Shown here piece by piece: positions 25,512-34,734 of a stretch of DNA of 34,785 nucleotides (the first letter of the stretch is position 1; each line of letters starts with the position of its first letter). Below the pieces are notes generated by a model, which did not search any database, was not told the origin of the DNA, and was given only the letters and a program-made list of their open reading frames with translations. The DNA comes from CAYGZA01 sp964354135. Lineage in GTDB: Bacteria > Planctomycetota > Planctomycetia > Pirellulales > Thermoguttaceae. Both the position numbers and the translations under genes were made by a program. Location: positions 1-34,785 of the forward strand of contig CAYGZA010000023.1 in NCBI GenBank assembly GCA_964354135.1, read 5' to 3'.

Positions 25512-27080
25512 ATGCGCACCGCTGGACGTTGGTCGATATCTCTTCTTGTCGTCTTGGGCCTCGGGTTCCTCGGAGGGGGCGTTTGGGCAGCCGACCGGCC
25601 GCAGTGGGGCGAGCGCTCTTCGCGGAACATGGTCTCTCCCGAAACCGGCCTGCCCGACTGGCTCGACCCCGGACAAGTCGACCCGGCCACCGGCAATATC
25701 GACCCGAAGACCACCAAGAACGTCAAATGGACCGCCCGCCTCGGCAAGCAGACGCACGGCACGCCCGTCGTCGCGGAAGGGAAGGTCTTCGTCGGCACCA
25801 ACAACGAAGTCCCCCGCGATCCCCGCAACAGGGAAGACTCCGGCGTGCTGATGTGCTTCGACGAGAAGACCGGCGAGTTTCTCTGGCAGTTGCTCGTGCC
25901 CAAGCTCAGCGACGCGGACCACAAGTACGGCGACTGGTGTTTCATCGGCTTGTGCGCGTCGCCGGTGATCGAGAACGGCAAGGCGTACGTGGTCACCAAC
26001 CGCTCCGAGGTCCTGTGCCTGGACGTGCAGGGGATGGCCAACGGCAACGACGGCCCGTACCTGGACGAGGGCCGCCACATGATGCCCGCCGGCCAGACGC
26101 CCGTCCAGCCCGGCCCCCGGGACGCCGACATCCTCTGGGCCTACAACATGTTCGCTGAACTGGGCGTCCGCCCGCACAACGCCACCAATTGCTCGCTCCT
26201 GCTCCACGGCGATCTGCTCTACGTGTGTACGTCCAACGGCGTGGAATGGGAGCACCTCCGGGTGACCAATCCCGCGGCACCGACCTTGATCGTGCTCCAC
26301 AAGAAGACCGGCAAGCTCGTGGCCAAGGACGACTTCCGCATCGGGCCCGACATCACCCACGGCCAGTGGTGCTCGCCGAGCCTCGGCAAGGTACACGGCC
26401 GGGACATGGTCTTTCTGGGCTGCGGGAATGGTCACGTGTACGGCGTCGAGGCCCTCGATGCGGCGGCCCCGCCCGGCAAGCCGCTCGCGCTGAAGACCGT
26501 CTGGAAGTTCAACGGCCAGCCGGAGGCCCAAACCCAGGACCGCGTGGTGTTTGACCACCAGCACGACTCCCGGTCCTTCGAAGTGACGGGGATGTGCGTC
26601 TTCCACGGCGGTCGGCTCTACGTGCCGCTTACGCAGGAGCCGTTCCACAACATGAAGCTCGGGTGGCTGGTCTCGCTCGACGCCACCAAGACCGGCGACG
26701 TCACCCGCACCGGCATCCGCTGGTCGTTCAAGATGGGCTCGACCGCTGCTACTCCGGCCATCGCCGACGGGCTGGTGTATCTCCACGACTTCTGGGGCAA
26801 GCTCCACTGCTTCGACGCCGAGACCGGTCAAGTCTATTGGACCTTCGACATCGGCCCGCACAGCCCCGCCTCGCCGCTGGCGGCAGACGGGAAACTCTAC
26901 GTGGGCACGGGCGGGCGGCCGACGCTCTGGGTATTCGCCCTCGGCAAAGAGCCCAAGGTCCTAAGCCAGATCCGCATGCACGACAAGATTCTCAGTAGCC
27001 CCGCGGCCGCCAACGGCGTGCTCTACGTGGCCACCTGGAAGCACCTGTACGCCATTGCGGGCAAGGAAAAGAAACCGTAA
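25512..27080 (+). CDS. Exported PQQ-like beta-propeller protein
   Basis: The 522-residue secreted protein begins with a signal peptide (MRTAGRWSISLLVVLGLGFL, cleavage near VWA-AD). ATG 25512 lies 9 nt after GGGGGAG; the earlier ATG 25503 is too close to it. The mature part has repeating propeller blades: VKWTARLGKQTHGTPVVAEG, KVFVGTNNE, DFWGKLHCFDAETGQVYWTF and SPLAADGKLYVGTGG, the pattern of PQQ-type eight-bladed propellers. Full PQQ dehydrogenase motifs were not identified, so it is likely a non-enzymatic or uncharacterised propeller common in planctomycetes. The M16 peptidase gene follows after 29 nt, so they probably form an operon. Upstream, 25304-25511 shows no gene and should hold divergent promoters for this pair and hypF. 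Confidence 0.85.
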   Translation: MRTAGRWSISLLVVLGLGFLGGGVWAADRPQWGERSSRNMVSPETGLPDWLDPGQVDPATGNIDPKTTKNVKWTARLGKQTHGTPVVAEGKVFVGTNNEVPRDPRNREDSGVLMCFDEKTGEFLWQLLVPKLSDADHKYGDWCFIGLCASPVIENGKAYVVTNRSEVLCLDVQGMANGNDGPYLDEGRHMMPAGQTPVQPGPRDADILWAYNMFAELGVRPHNATNCSLLLHGDLLYVCTSNGVEWEHLRVTNPAAPTLIVLHKKTGKLVAKDDFRIGPDITHGQWCSPSLGKVHGRDMVFLGCGNGHVYGVEALDAAAPPGKPLALKTVWKFNGQPEAQTQDRVVFDHQHDSRSFEVTGMCVFHGGRLYVPLTQEPFHNMKLGWLVSLDATKTGDVTRTGIRWSFKMGSTAATPAIADGLVYLHDFWGKLHCFDAETGQVYWTFDIGPHSPASPLAADGKLYVGTGGRPTLWVFALGKEPKVLSQIRMHDKILSSPAAANGVLYVATWKHLYAIAGKEKKP

Positions 27081-27109
27081 CTCAGTGTATCCCGTCGGAG
27101 GAACTCGCG

Positions 27110-29875
27110 ATGCAGAGCATCTTGAGGCGGCGCGGTCTTGCGGCGCTGGTGTGGATCGTCGTGGTGGCCGGCAGTCTGGCCGCGGCGCCCGTGCAGGTGA
27201 CGTCGGTCGAGGGGATCACCGAGTATGCCCTGGATAACGGGCTCAGGCTGCTCTTGTTCCCCGATCCCGCGCGGCCCACGGTCACCGTGAACCTGACCGT
27301 GCTGGTCGGCTCGCGGCACGAGGGCTACGGCGAGGGAGGCATGGCCCACCTCCTGGAGCACATGCTCTTCAAGGGCACGGCGTCGCACCCGGCCCCCGAC
27401 AAGCTCTTCACCGAGCGGGGGGCCAAGTACAACGGCAGCACCAGCGAGGATCGCACGAACTACTTCGAGACCTTGCCCGCCGGCGATGAGAACCTGGAGT
27501 TCGCCGTTCGCTTCGAGGCCGACCGGCTGGTGAACTGCCCCATTAAGGCCGAAGACCTCGCCACGGAGATGACCGTGGTGCGGAACGAATTCGAGATGGA
27601 CGAGAACGATCCTTCCGGCGTTCTTCTCAAACGCATGGTGGGCGTCGCCTACGAGTGGCACAACTACGGCAAGCCCACGATCGGCAACCGCACCGACGTG
27701 GAACGGGTCCCGGCCGAGAGCCTCCGCCGCTTCTACCAGAAGCACTACCAGCCCGACAACGCGGTCCTGGTCGTTGCGGGACGGTTCGATCAAGCCAAGG
27801 CCCTGGAGCACGTCCAGAAGCACTTCGGGGCGATCCCGCGTCCCAAGCGCAAGCTGGAGGCGACCTACACGGAGGAGCCGCCGCAGGACGGCGAGCGGAC
27901 GGTCACGCTGCGGCGCGTCGGGGACGTCGGCATCGTCGCACTCCTCTTCCACGTGCCCGCCGGGCGGCACGAGGAGTCCGCCGCCGTCCGGGCCGTCGAG
28001 GAGATCCTCGGCGACACGCCCAGCGGGCTCTTGCACAAGGCCCTGGTGGAGACGAAGAAGGCCTCCTGGGTCGGCGGCTTCGCCCGGGCCATGTACGACC
28101 CCGGCTACCTGATGTTCCTGGCGGGGGTCCGCGCGGACCAGTCGCGCGACGAGGTCCACCGCATCCTGCTGGAAACGGTTGACCGCCTGATCCAGAACGG
28201 CGTCACCGAAGAGGACGTAGCCCGCGTGAAGACGCGATTCGCGGCCGAGCGGCGCCGGGCCCTGGCCAATAGCGAACAACTGGCCGTCGCCCTGAGCCAG
28301 TGGGCGGCCCAGGGCGACTGGCGGCTCTTCTTCGTCTTCCGCGATCGCATGGAGAAGCTCACTCCCAAGGACGTCCACGAAGCGGCCAAGAAGTACCTCC
28401 GGGCGAGCAACCGGACCGTGGGGATCTACGTGCCGACCAAGGAGGCGGATCGGACCCCGATCCCGGCCGCGCCCGACGTCGCGGCGGTCGTCAAGGACTA
28501 CAAGGGCCGCGAGGCCGTTGCCGCCGGCGAGCAACTGGATCCCGACCCGATGAAGCTCGAGGCCCGCATCGCGCGGCAGGAGCTGCCCGGGGGCATCCGC
28601 GTGGCCCTTTTGCCCAAGAAGAGCCGCCAGGAGATGGTCGTCGTGCGGCTGGCCCTGCACTACGGCAACGAGGAGAACCTGAGGGGCATGGCCGCGGCGG
28701 TCGAGATGCTGCCCGAGCTCATGGCGCGGGGCACGCGGAAGCTCTCGCGCCAACAGTTGAAGGATGCCCTGGAAAAGCACGAGGCGACCCTCCGCGCCAC
28801 GGGCAGCGAGGGCACCGTGCAGTGGACGCTCCAGGCCCCCAAGCAGCACCTCGCCGGGGCGTTGGACCTGCTGCGGCAAGTCCTCCGCGAGCCGGCCCTG
28901 GCCGAGGCCGAATTCGAGATCCTCAGGCGAGAGGCATTGGCCTCGGTGGAATCCGTCCAGCGCGATCCGGCCACGCTGGCCGGGCGCGCCCTGGACCGCA
29001 AGCTCGGCCCCTATCCGAAGGACGACGTCCGCTACCAGCCCACGGTGGAAGAGGAGATCGAGCAGCTCCGGAACCTCAAGCTCGCCCAGCTCGGCGATCT
29101 GTACGGGCGATACGTGGGTGCCCAGGCGGCGCAGGTGGCCGTCGTGGGCGACTTCGAGCCGGCCCAGGTTCTCTCGCGCCTCGAGTCGATCCTCGCGGGA
29201 TGGAAGGCGCCGATGCCCTATGCGCGGATCACTCGCCGCGCACCGGAGGGCGTGCCCGGAGCGATCGAGAGCATCGAGACCCCCGACAAGGACAACGCCG
29301 TCTACGAAGCGGGGCTCGCCATAGCGATGACCGATGCGCACCCCGATTATCCCGCGCTGGCGATGGCCGGCCGCATCCTCGGCGGCTCTCCGGCATCGCG
29401 GATGTGGCAGCGGGTCCGCGAAAAAGAGGGCCTCTCGTACGGCGTGGGGGCCTCGCTCTTGGCGCGGCCCTTGGACCCGGATGCCCGCCTCAGGCTCCGC
29501 GCGATCTGCAATCCGGCAAACGTCCCAAGAGCCAAGGACGCCATCGCCGAGGAGGTCCGGCGACTCGCGGCGGACGGGGTCACGGCCGACGAGCTCGCGC
29601 GGGAGCGGAACTCGCTCTTGAAGCAGCGGAGCATGAGCCGCGCGCAGGACGGCGTGCTCGCCGGCGCACTCGTCGCCCAGTTGTATGCCGGCCGGACCAT
29701 GAAGTACGAGGCGGAGCTGGAGGAGAAGATCCGCGCGCTTGAGCCCGACCAGGTTTCGGCCGCTTTCCGGAAGTACGTCAACCCGAAGAATCTGGTCATT
29801 GCCGTTGCCGGCGACTTCGCCGGAGCGAAGGCAAAGCCCGCCGCGCCGGGCGGCAAGCCGGCGGCCAAGCCGTGA
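27110..29875 (+). CDS. Exported M16 (pitrilysin/insulinase) family zinc peptidase
   Basis: The 921-residue protein has a signal peptide (LAALVWIVVVAGSLAAAPVQ) and two homologous M16 halves. The first half has the inverted zinc motif H80-L-L-E83-H84, with the third ligand E160 in VVRNEFEMDEN exactly 76 residues after H84, the classical spacing. The second half, starting near residue 485, lacks the motif and should be the inactive partner domain that closes the chamber. GGAGGA lies 8 nt before ATG 27110. It probably degrades peptides in the periplasm. It ends with a Lys/Ala/Pro-rich tail (KAKPAAPGGKPAAKP). The convergent nuclease-methyltransferase gene ends 160 nt further on. Confidence 0.94.
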   Translation: MQSILRRRGLAALVWIVVVAGSLAAAPVQVTSVEGITEYALDNGLRLLLFPDPARPTVTVNLTVLVGSRHEGYGEGGMAHLLEHMLFKGTASHPAPDKLFTERGAKYNGSTSEDRTNYFETLPAGDENLEFAVRFEADRLVNCPIKAEDLATEMTVVRNEFEMDENDPSGVLLKRMVGVAYEWHNYGKPTIGNRTDVERVPAESLRRFYQKHYQPDNAVLVVAGRFDQAKALEHVQKHFGAIPRPKRKLEATYTEEPPQDGERTVTLRRVGDVGIVALLFHVPAGRHEESAAVRAVEEILGDTPSGLLHKALVETKKASWVGGFARAMYDPGYLMFLAGVRADQSRDEVHRILLETVDRLIQNGVTEEDVARVKTRFAAERRRALANSEQLAVALSQWAAQGDWRLFFVFRDRMEKLTPKDVHEAAKKYLRASNRTVGIYVPTKEADRTPIPAAPDVAAVVKDYKGREAVAAGEQLDPDPMKLEARIARQELPGGIRVALLPKKSRQEMVVVRLALHYGNEENLRGMAAAVEMLPELMARGTRKLSRQQLKDALEKHEATLRATGSEGTVQWTLQAPKQHLAGALDLLRQVLREPALAEAEFEILRREALASVESVQRDPATLAGRALDRKLGPYPKDDVRYQPTVEEEIEQLRNLKLAQLGDLYGRYVGAQAAQVAVVGDFEPAQVLSRLESILAGWKAPMPYARITRRAPEGVPGAIESIETPDKDNAVYEAGLAIAMTDAHPDYPALAMAGRILGGSPASRMWQRVREKEGLSYGVGASLLARPLDPDARLRLRAICNPANVPRAKDAIAEEVRRLAADGVTADELARERNSLLKQRSMSRAQDGVLAGALVAQLYAGRTMKYEAELEEKIRALEPDQVSAAFRKYVNPKNLVIAVAGDFAGAKAKPAAPGGKPAAKP

Positions 29876-30035
29876 CGCAAGTGGGCCCGGCTGCTCCCAC
29901 CCCAAGGCGACTCCGCCAAAACAATAGCTGCACGCTGCACCACCGGCACGGACGCGTGGCACGGCCTGCTTGCCGGCCCGAGCTCAACTCTCGTAGGCAA
30001 CCTCCCGTTGCCACCCAACCGCAGCCTTTTGCTGT

Positions 30036-33000
30036 TTACCCCAGCGGCCATTTCGGGATGGCGGCGTCGATCTCCTCCATCAGCCGAATGGTCTCTTGGA
30101 TGGCAACGATGACCTTCTGGTAGTGGGTAAGGTCCTCGAAGGAAAGTTGCCGCCCGCGGCGGTCCTTCAGCCACTTCTCGCACACCCGGTAGCCGCCGAT
30201 GTGGAATTCCCAGACTCTTGGAGGAACGCCCTCAAAGTGCTGCCCCTTCTTGTCCTGTGCCGGGTCCTCCTTGCTGACGTAGACCCGGCCTTGGCGCAAC
30301 GGCTTGCCCGTGCCGGGAGCCGGCTCTCCGGGGGCCAGGTACTTCGGGTGTCCTTTTTCGACGACGTTGTCGCCCGGAATGGGGTAGCGGGTGATGAAAT
30401 GCGACGGAGAGAGTCCGGCGGATTCCAGCAGGTGCAGGGCCACGAGTTCCCCCCCAAGTCCACACAGCTTGCGGAAGAGCCGCAGGTCCGAGGTCAGCGG
30501 GACGCGAGGGAAGTCGATCTTGAGGAACTCGGCATAGCGCTGGCGGTACGTGGGACTGTGGAGCACCGCGTACCCGTAGTGCAGCACGTCCTCCGGGCCG
30601 AACGTCTTCTTCAAATCGCCGCACCCATCCGCAACAAAGGACAGGCGCAAGCGTGTCCTGATGTCCGCGAGGAACTCAGGGCTCAGATTGGCGTGGCGCG
30701 CCGTGCCGTTGGCGAAGAACTCACCGTTCCTGTCCGGATTGGGATATAGAAACAGCGGAAACAGATTGACGCCGCCGCGCCGGAAGACATTCGCGTCTAC
30801 CGGATCCCGTGAAACTGTCACCAGGGACCATTGCGGATCGTTGACGGCAAGCCCCTGACGCCCGAGCCCCAAGCAGTAGTTTTCCTTTCGTGCAACGTGC
30901 GTCAGCAACTCGCGGCGCGGGAAGTCCATCACGACAGGACTGAAATAGCAGGCGCGCCGATCGAACGGCCGGTACAGGCATTGGAGCAGATGATCGCGCC
31001 AACTGGCATCGCCGCGAAGGGCGTCGCGGGCTTCCGCCAGGTGCCAGTCGCGGTTGTCTTTCAGATCGTGCTTTTCCGCAAGATCGTGATCGCTGATCCG
31101 CTTGTCGCGCATTTCGGCAATGCGCCTTTCCAACGCTTCCGCATCAAGGTCGATCGCGAAATGGTCCCGGTGTGTCTGAAAGCCCAGCACGTTGACCGGC
31201 ATCATCGCGGTAATCTTCCAGCACGCCTCGTATTCTTGGCGCAAGCGCACATCCTGCGGCACGAACAGGTAGAAAGGACTCCGCGGCTTGAGGACCTTCC
31301 ATTTCGCGGTCGCGAGGTCATGCTCGAGCAGGAAGGCGTGCTTGCCGCCGGCGAGTTCCCGCCGGCCGCCGGCGCGTGGCTTCCAAATCTCCCGAGGTCC
31401 CCGCAGGTGAACGTGCCGCACCGTGGCGGGTTTCTTCTTTGCAGCGCCGGGCCGCTTGACGAAGACACCAATGGCGACGCCCGGTTGGATGTCAAAGACG
31501 TTCTCATCCTTCGACCCGTCGGGGGCCGTCTCCTTCTTCTTCACGCTGCCGTGAAGATCGAGGATGTAGATGTCGTCAAACGCCGCCATGAGGCTCTCGC
31601 GCATGCCGCGGAACGTGGGGTTGTCGAGATACCCGTGATTGGTAATCAAGGCCAGGATGCCGCAGCCGGTCCGCTCGATCCGCCAGGTCCCCCAGCGGAT
31701 GAACTTGACGTAGTCGTCCTGCAACCACTTCGGATTGCGCTCGCCCAGCGGCTCGCCGTCCACACGCTGGTAATCCTGGATCAGACCGCCGATGAACGTC
31801 GGCTCCCGCCGGCCGTTCCTCGCGATCCAGCTCCGATTGGCAGAGTGGCCCGAGTAGGGCGGATTGCCCAAAACGACCATGATCGGCAGATCGCGCTTGA
31901 CCTCGCGGGCGGCATTGGCCTCGTCGGAGATGATCCGGTAAAGGCCGAGAAGCTGCTGAATCTCGTGCTCGACTCCCTCCAGAGTATTGGTCAGGTACAC
32001 GCGGAGCCGGTCCTCAGCGCCGCCGGCAAAGTCGTACGCCCACTCCTGCCGCAAGGCGTCGGAGGGGAGATCCTGCCCGGCCAGTTGCATCCCGAGCTTG
32101 AAGTGGGCCACGGCGTAGGGGGCCATCAAGAGCTCGAAGCCGAATAGCCGCGGCAGCAGGTGGTCCCTCACGTAGCCCGACCACATCCCGGCGTCCCCGC
32201 GGGCCATGAATTGCTCGCGGACGTGATCGACCACGGCATAGAGAAACGTGCCCGTGCCGCACGCGGGGTCCAGGATCAACACCCGCGGCGACACCTGGCG
32301 CTGGGTTTTTCCATCCCGCCGTTGGCGCTCGATCTGGCAGGTGGAGGTATCGCCCAATCCGTCCGGGCAATTGAACTCCGTCTTCAACAAATGATCAACC
32401 GAGCGGACGATGAAGGAGACCACGGGCTCGGGCGTGAAGTACACGCCCCGGGTCTCGCGGAGTTGCGGATTGTAGGCGGCCAGGAACGTCTCGTAGAAGT
32501 GTACCACCGGGTCTTCGCGGCGGGTCCGCCTGCCGAAGTGCTCCAGGACCGCGCCCATGTCGGCCCGGGCCAGCAGGTCCGCGAGATCCTCGACGAAACC
32601 GGCGTAGGGCTCCTGGTCCAGGTCAGAGCCGGTGATGGTCTCGAAGAGCCGGCGCAGGAACGGATTGGTGCGGGGGATTTCGGCAGCCGCGCCGACGCGG
32701 CGAAAGACCTCCGGCCCCCGATGATTGCACCGCGCAGCGAAGAGCCCATAGGCGATCGTCTGCGCGTACATGTCGGCGAATTCGGCCGCCTTCTCCGGCT
32801 GGTCCAGATCGGGGATGAGCGTCTGGGCGAACGCCGACCGCAGATCGCACAGCATCTCGGATTCCCGCCCGCCTTGAATCGCGGCCACAATGATGTCCCG
32901 CATCATGTGCGTCAGGCGGGCCATGCGCCCGGCGAGATCCTGCGGGCTGGCGATGTCGGCCGGTTGGTGCTCGAGGAACGCACGCAACAATTGCTCGACA

Positions 33001-33416
33001 GCCGCGGCCCCCTTTTCGTCGCGGGCGATCCTGCCGCCTCTCCCAACGCGCCCCAAACGCGCCCCCGCGCGCGGCTCGCCTTCCACGTACCAGCGGAACT
33101 CGAGGTAATCCGTCAGCACGAGGTTGGAAAGGTACTTGCGATAGCGGCTCAGTTGCTCGGACCGCTCAACTTCGTCGAGGTGGGCGCCCACATCCTTGGC
33201 CTCCACGTAGCCAATGGTGAGCGGACCGTGCTTGGTGCGAACGGAAACCACGTAATCGGGGGCGCCGCACTCCTCTCGTCGCGGTTCGTTGGTGGCCGTG
33301 ACGTTCCCGCCAAGGGACTCCAGGAACGCCTTGAGAGCGGGGCGATGGGTGTGCTCCGTTGCGTTTCCCGCAGCGAGTGCGTTCTGAACGGCTCCAAGAT
33401 AGTCTGTAAGAGGCAT
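30036..33416 (-). CDS. Single-chain restriction-modification enzyme, type ISP-like (nuclease-methyltransferase)
   Basis: This 1126-residue polypeptide joins cleavage and methylation. The N-terminus has a PD-(D/E)XK nuclease signature: P53-D54 then E72-A-K74 (APDYVV, GYVEAKD). A helical region (about 130-330) leads to an N6-adenine methyltransferase core with motif I DPACGTGTFLY from D383 and motif IV NPPYS from N518. About 700-1110 resembles the C-terminal specificity domain of type ISP enzymes. Unlike LlaGI or LlaBIII (about 1600 residues) there is no helicase block between nuclease and methyltransferase, so it would act more like type IIG/IIL. ATG 33416 is the first start. No separate specificity or methylase gene is adjacent. 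It separates hypB from the rest of the hyp genes. Confidence 0.88.
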   Translation of the reverse strand: MPLTDYLGAVQNALAAGNATEHTHRPALKAFLESLGGNVTATNEPRREECGAPDYVVSVRTKHGPLTIGYVEAKDVGAHLDEVERSEQLSRYRKYLSNLVLTDYLEFRWYVEGEPRAGARLGRVGRGGRIARDEKGAAAVEQLLRAFLEHQPADIASPQDLAGRMARLTHMMRDIIVAAIQGGRESEMLCDLRSAFAQTLIPDLDQPEKAAEFADMYAQTIAYGLFAARCNHRGPEVFRRVGAAAEIPRTNPFLRRLFETITGSDLDQEPYAGFVEDLADLLARADMGAVLEHFGRRTRREDPVVHFYETFLAAYNPQLRETRGVYFTPEPVVSFIVRSVDHLLKTEFNCPDGLGDTSTCQIERQRRDGKTQRQVSPRVLILDPACGTGTFLYAVVDHVREQFMARGDAGMWSGYVRDHLLPRLFGFELLMAPYAVAHFKLGMQLAGQDLPSDALRQEWAYDFAGGAEDRLRVYLTNTLEGVEHEIQQLLGLYRIISDEANAAREVKRDLPIMVVLGNPPYSGHSANRSWIARNGRREPTFIGGLIQDYQRVDGEPLGERNPKWLQDDYVKFIRWGTWRIERTGCGILALITNHGYLDNPTFRGMRESLMAAFDDIYILDLHGSVKKKETAPDGSKDENVFDIQPGVAIGVFVKRPGAAKKKPATVRHVHLRGPREIWKPRAGGRRELAGGKHAFLLEHDLATAKWKVLKPRSPFYLFVPQDVRLRQEYEACWKITAMMPVNVLGFQTHRDHFAIDLDAEALERRIAEMRDKRISDHDLAEKHDLKDNRDWHLAEARDALRGDASWRDHLLQCLYRPFDRRACYFSPVVMDFPRRELLTHVARKENYCLGLGRQGLAVNDPQWSLVTVSRDPVDANVFRRGGVNLFPLFLYPNPDRNGEFFANGTARHANLSPEFLADIRTRLRLSFVADGCGDLKKTFGPEDVLHYGYAVLHSPTYRQRYAEFLKIDFPRVPLTSDLRLFRKLCGLGGELVALHLLESAGLSPSHFITRYPIPGDNVVEKGHPKYLAPGEPAPGTGKPLRQGRVYVSKEDPAQDKKGQHFEGVPPRVWEFHIGGYRVCEKWLKDRRGRQLSFEDLTHYQKVIVAIQETIRLMEEIDAAIPKWPLG

Positions 33417-33572
33417 CCTGAACGACTCTCTCTTGGAACGGATGATCGTGTCCGTCGAGCAACCCTAGGGTACCAACTCTGCCGTCTTCGGGGTAGGGTG
33501 GGGGGCCCGCTGGTTGTCCTTTCCCGCAGGTTCTGTCCCTCCGGCCGCCGAGCGACGATCCCCCCGCGCCTG

Positions 33573-34235
33573 CTACTTGCAGTCCGCAGCACACCGCTCC
33601 GCCAGCCAGTCGGCCAGCGCGGGGATGCCGTCGCCGCGGAGGGCCGAGACCTGGAAGACCGTTGCCGACGGGGCCAGCCGCTTCATGTCGGCGATCACCC
33701 GCTCGGCGCGGAAATTGGTGTGCGGCAAGAGGTCGATCTTGGTGATCGCCAGGACGTGCGACCCCTGGAAGATGGCCGGGTACTTGACCAGCTTGTCGTC
33801 GCCCTCGGTGACGCTGAGCACGGCGACGCGGAGGTGTTCGCCCAGGTCGAACCCGGCGGTGCAGACCAGGTTCCCGACGTTCTCGATCACCAGGAGCTGG
33901 ACCGCCTGAAGATCGAGGTCTCCCTCGGCGGCGGCAACCATGCTGGCGTCCAGATGGCAGGCCCCGTCGGTGTTGATCTGGACGACGGGAATCCCAAGGG
34001 CGTCGATGCGCTGGGCGTCGATCGAGCCGGCGACGTCGCCCTCGATGACCGCCGGGGCCAGCCGGCCCTTGAGCCCGCGTGGGCCGAAGAGGGCTTCCAG
34101 GAGGGTCGTCTTGCCGCAGCCGGGCGAGCCGACGAGATTCACGCCGAACACGCCCGCCGCGCTGAGCTTCGCCCGGTTCTCCGCGGCAAGCTGCTCGTTG
34201 GCCTTGAGGATTTTCTTGGCGGCGACGATCTTCAT
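33573..34235 (-). CDS. hypB: Hydrogenase/urease nickel incorporation GTPase HypB
   Basis: The 220-residue GTPase drives nickel insertion with HypA. Walker A GSPGCGKTT is at about residues 37-45, with EGDVAGSIDAQRID, the metal-site sequence GACHLDA, VIENVGNLVCTAGFDLGEH and ITKIDLLPH. The N-terminus is short (MKIVAAKKILKANEQ), without the His-rich nickel store or CXXCGC motif of some HypBs, so it probably does not store nickel. ATG 34235 is set by AGGAGG about 9 nt upstream, inside hypA, and by the family N-terminus. It starts 1 nt after the hypA stop, so the genes are translationally coupled. Confidence 0.97.
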   Translation of the reverse strand: MKIVAAKKILKANEQLAAENRAKLSAAGVFGVNLVGSPGCGKTTLLEALFGPRGLKGRLAPAVIEGDVAGSIDAQRIDALGIPVVQINTDGACHLDASMVAAAEGDLDLQAVQLLVIENVGNLVCTAGFDLGEHLRVAVLSVTEGDDKLVKYPAIFQGSHVLAITKIDLLPHTNFRAERVIADMKRLAPSATVFQVSALRGDGIPALADWLAERCAADCK

Positions 34236-34236
34236 T

Positions 34237-34590
34237 TCACTGCTCCTCCTCCAGCTCGATCGACTCCAGGAGCAGCTCGCGGCCCCCTTGGATCGAGACG
34301 TCGTCACTGGCACAGCGGGGACAACAGACCTCCAGGTCGTCGATCTCCGTCCTCCGGCCGCAGGCCGCACAGCAGCAAACGGCCGGAGGCTCGGCGATGT
34401 CGATCCGCGCGGATTCCAGCACGGTTCCCCGGGCAAGCAGGTCCAACGCGAAGCGGAGCGAGTGGGGATTGACGCCCGAAAGCCGGCCCACCGCCAGCGC
34501 CACGCGCGTCACCCGGCCGTTGGCGCCGGCCTGCCGAACTTCGCTTTGCACCTGTTCGATCAGGGCATCGACGATGGCGATTTCATGCAC
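34237..34590 (-). CDS. hypA: Hydrogenase nickel metallochaperone HypA (GTG start)
   Basis: The 117-residue protein delivers nickel to the hydrogenase large subunit. HypA must begin Met-His-Glu because the N-terminal amine and His2 bind nickel; the GTG at 34590, followed by CAT GAA, gives MHEIAIVDALIEQVQ and the normal length. An ATG 90 nt upstream is in frame but would bury His2. The zinc domain has two Cys pairs: CCAACG and VCCPRCAS. It is followed by hypB with a 1-nt gap. Confidence 0.95.
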   Translation of the reverse strand: MHEIAIVDALIEQVQSEVRQAGANGRVTRVALAVGRLSGVNPHSLRFALDLLARGTVLESARIDIAEPPAVCCCAACGRRTEIDDLEVCCPRCASDDVSIQGGRELLLESIELEEEQ

Positions 34591-34612
34591 GGGCGGCTGG
34601 CATCCGGGATTG

Positions 34613-34633
34613 GGAAGTCGGAAGTCGGAATGC
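34613..34633 (+). repeat. Short heptamer array, GGAAGTC-type (3 units)
   Basis: GGAAGTC, GGAAGTC and GGAATGC lie just upstream of the hypA GTG start on the - strand side. The array is short, but its 7-nt period matches the other arrays in the window. Confidence 0.55.
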
Positions 34634-34699
34634 AGAGGCAGCAGTTGATGGGGCAGGCCGGAGACTATTCCAAGCGACAATCACGGAAACGCCTTCTCT

Positions 34700-34734
34700 A
34701 ACCCCTCGCCCCTCGCCCCTCGCCCCTAGTCCCA
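34700..34734 (+). repeat. Heptamer array, CGCCCCT-type (5 units)
   Basis: AACCCCT, CGCCCCT three times and AGTCCCA run without slippage. The unit is, in reverse complement and rotated, the same as the GAGGGGC unit of the array at 15242. The rest of 34591-34785 shows no gene; it should include the hypA promoter, which could not be placed. Confidence 0.75.

Noticed and set aside
27023..29962. 979-residue open frame on the - strand opposite the M16 peptidase
   Set aside because: It is a product of high GC and codon bias; the opposite frame has a signal peptide, zinc motif and ribosome site, while this one has no recognisable family and low-complexity His/Arg/Gly sequence.
30036..33416. Part of a BREX or DISARM defence island
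   Set aside because: No helicase, phospholipase D, pglZ or other partner gene lies beside it; neighbours are hyp and peptidase genes.
32160..34472. 770-residue open frame on the + strand across the restriction enzyme and hypBA
   Set aside because: It runs antisense to three well supported genes and lacks any domain.
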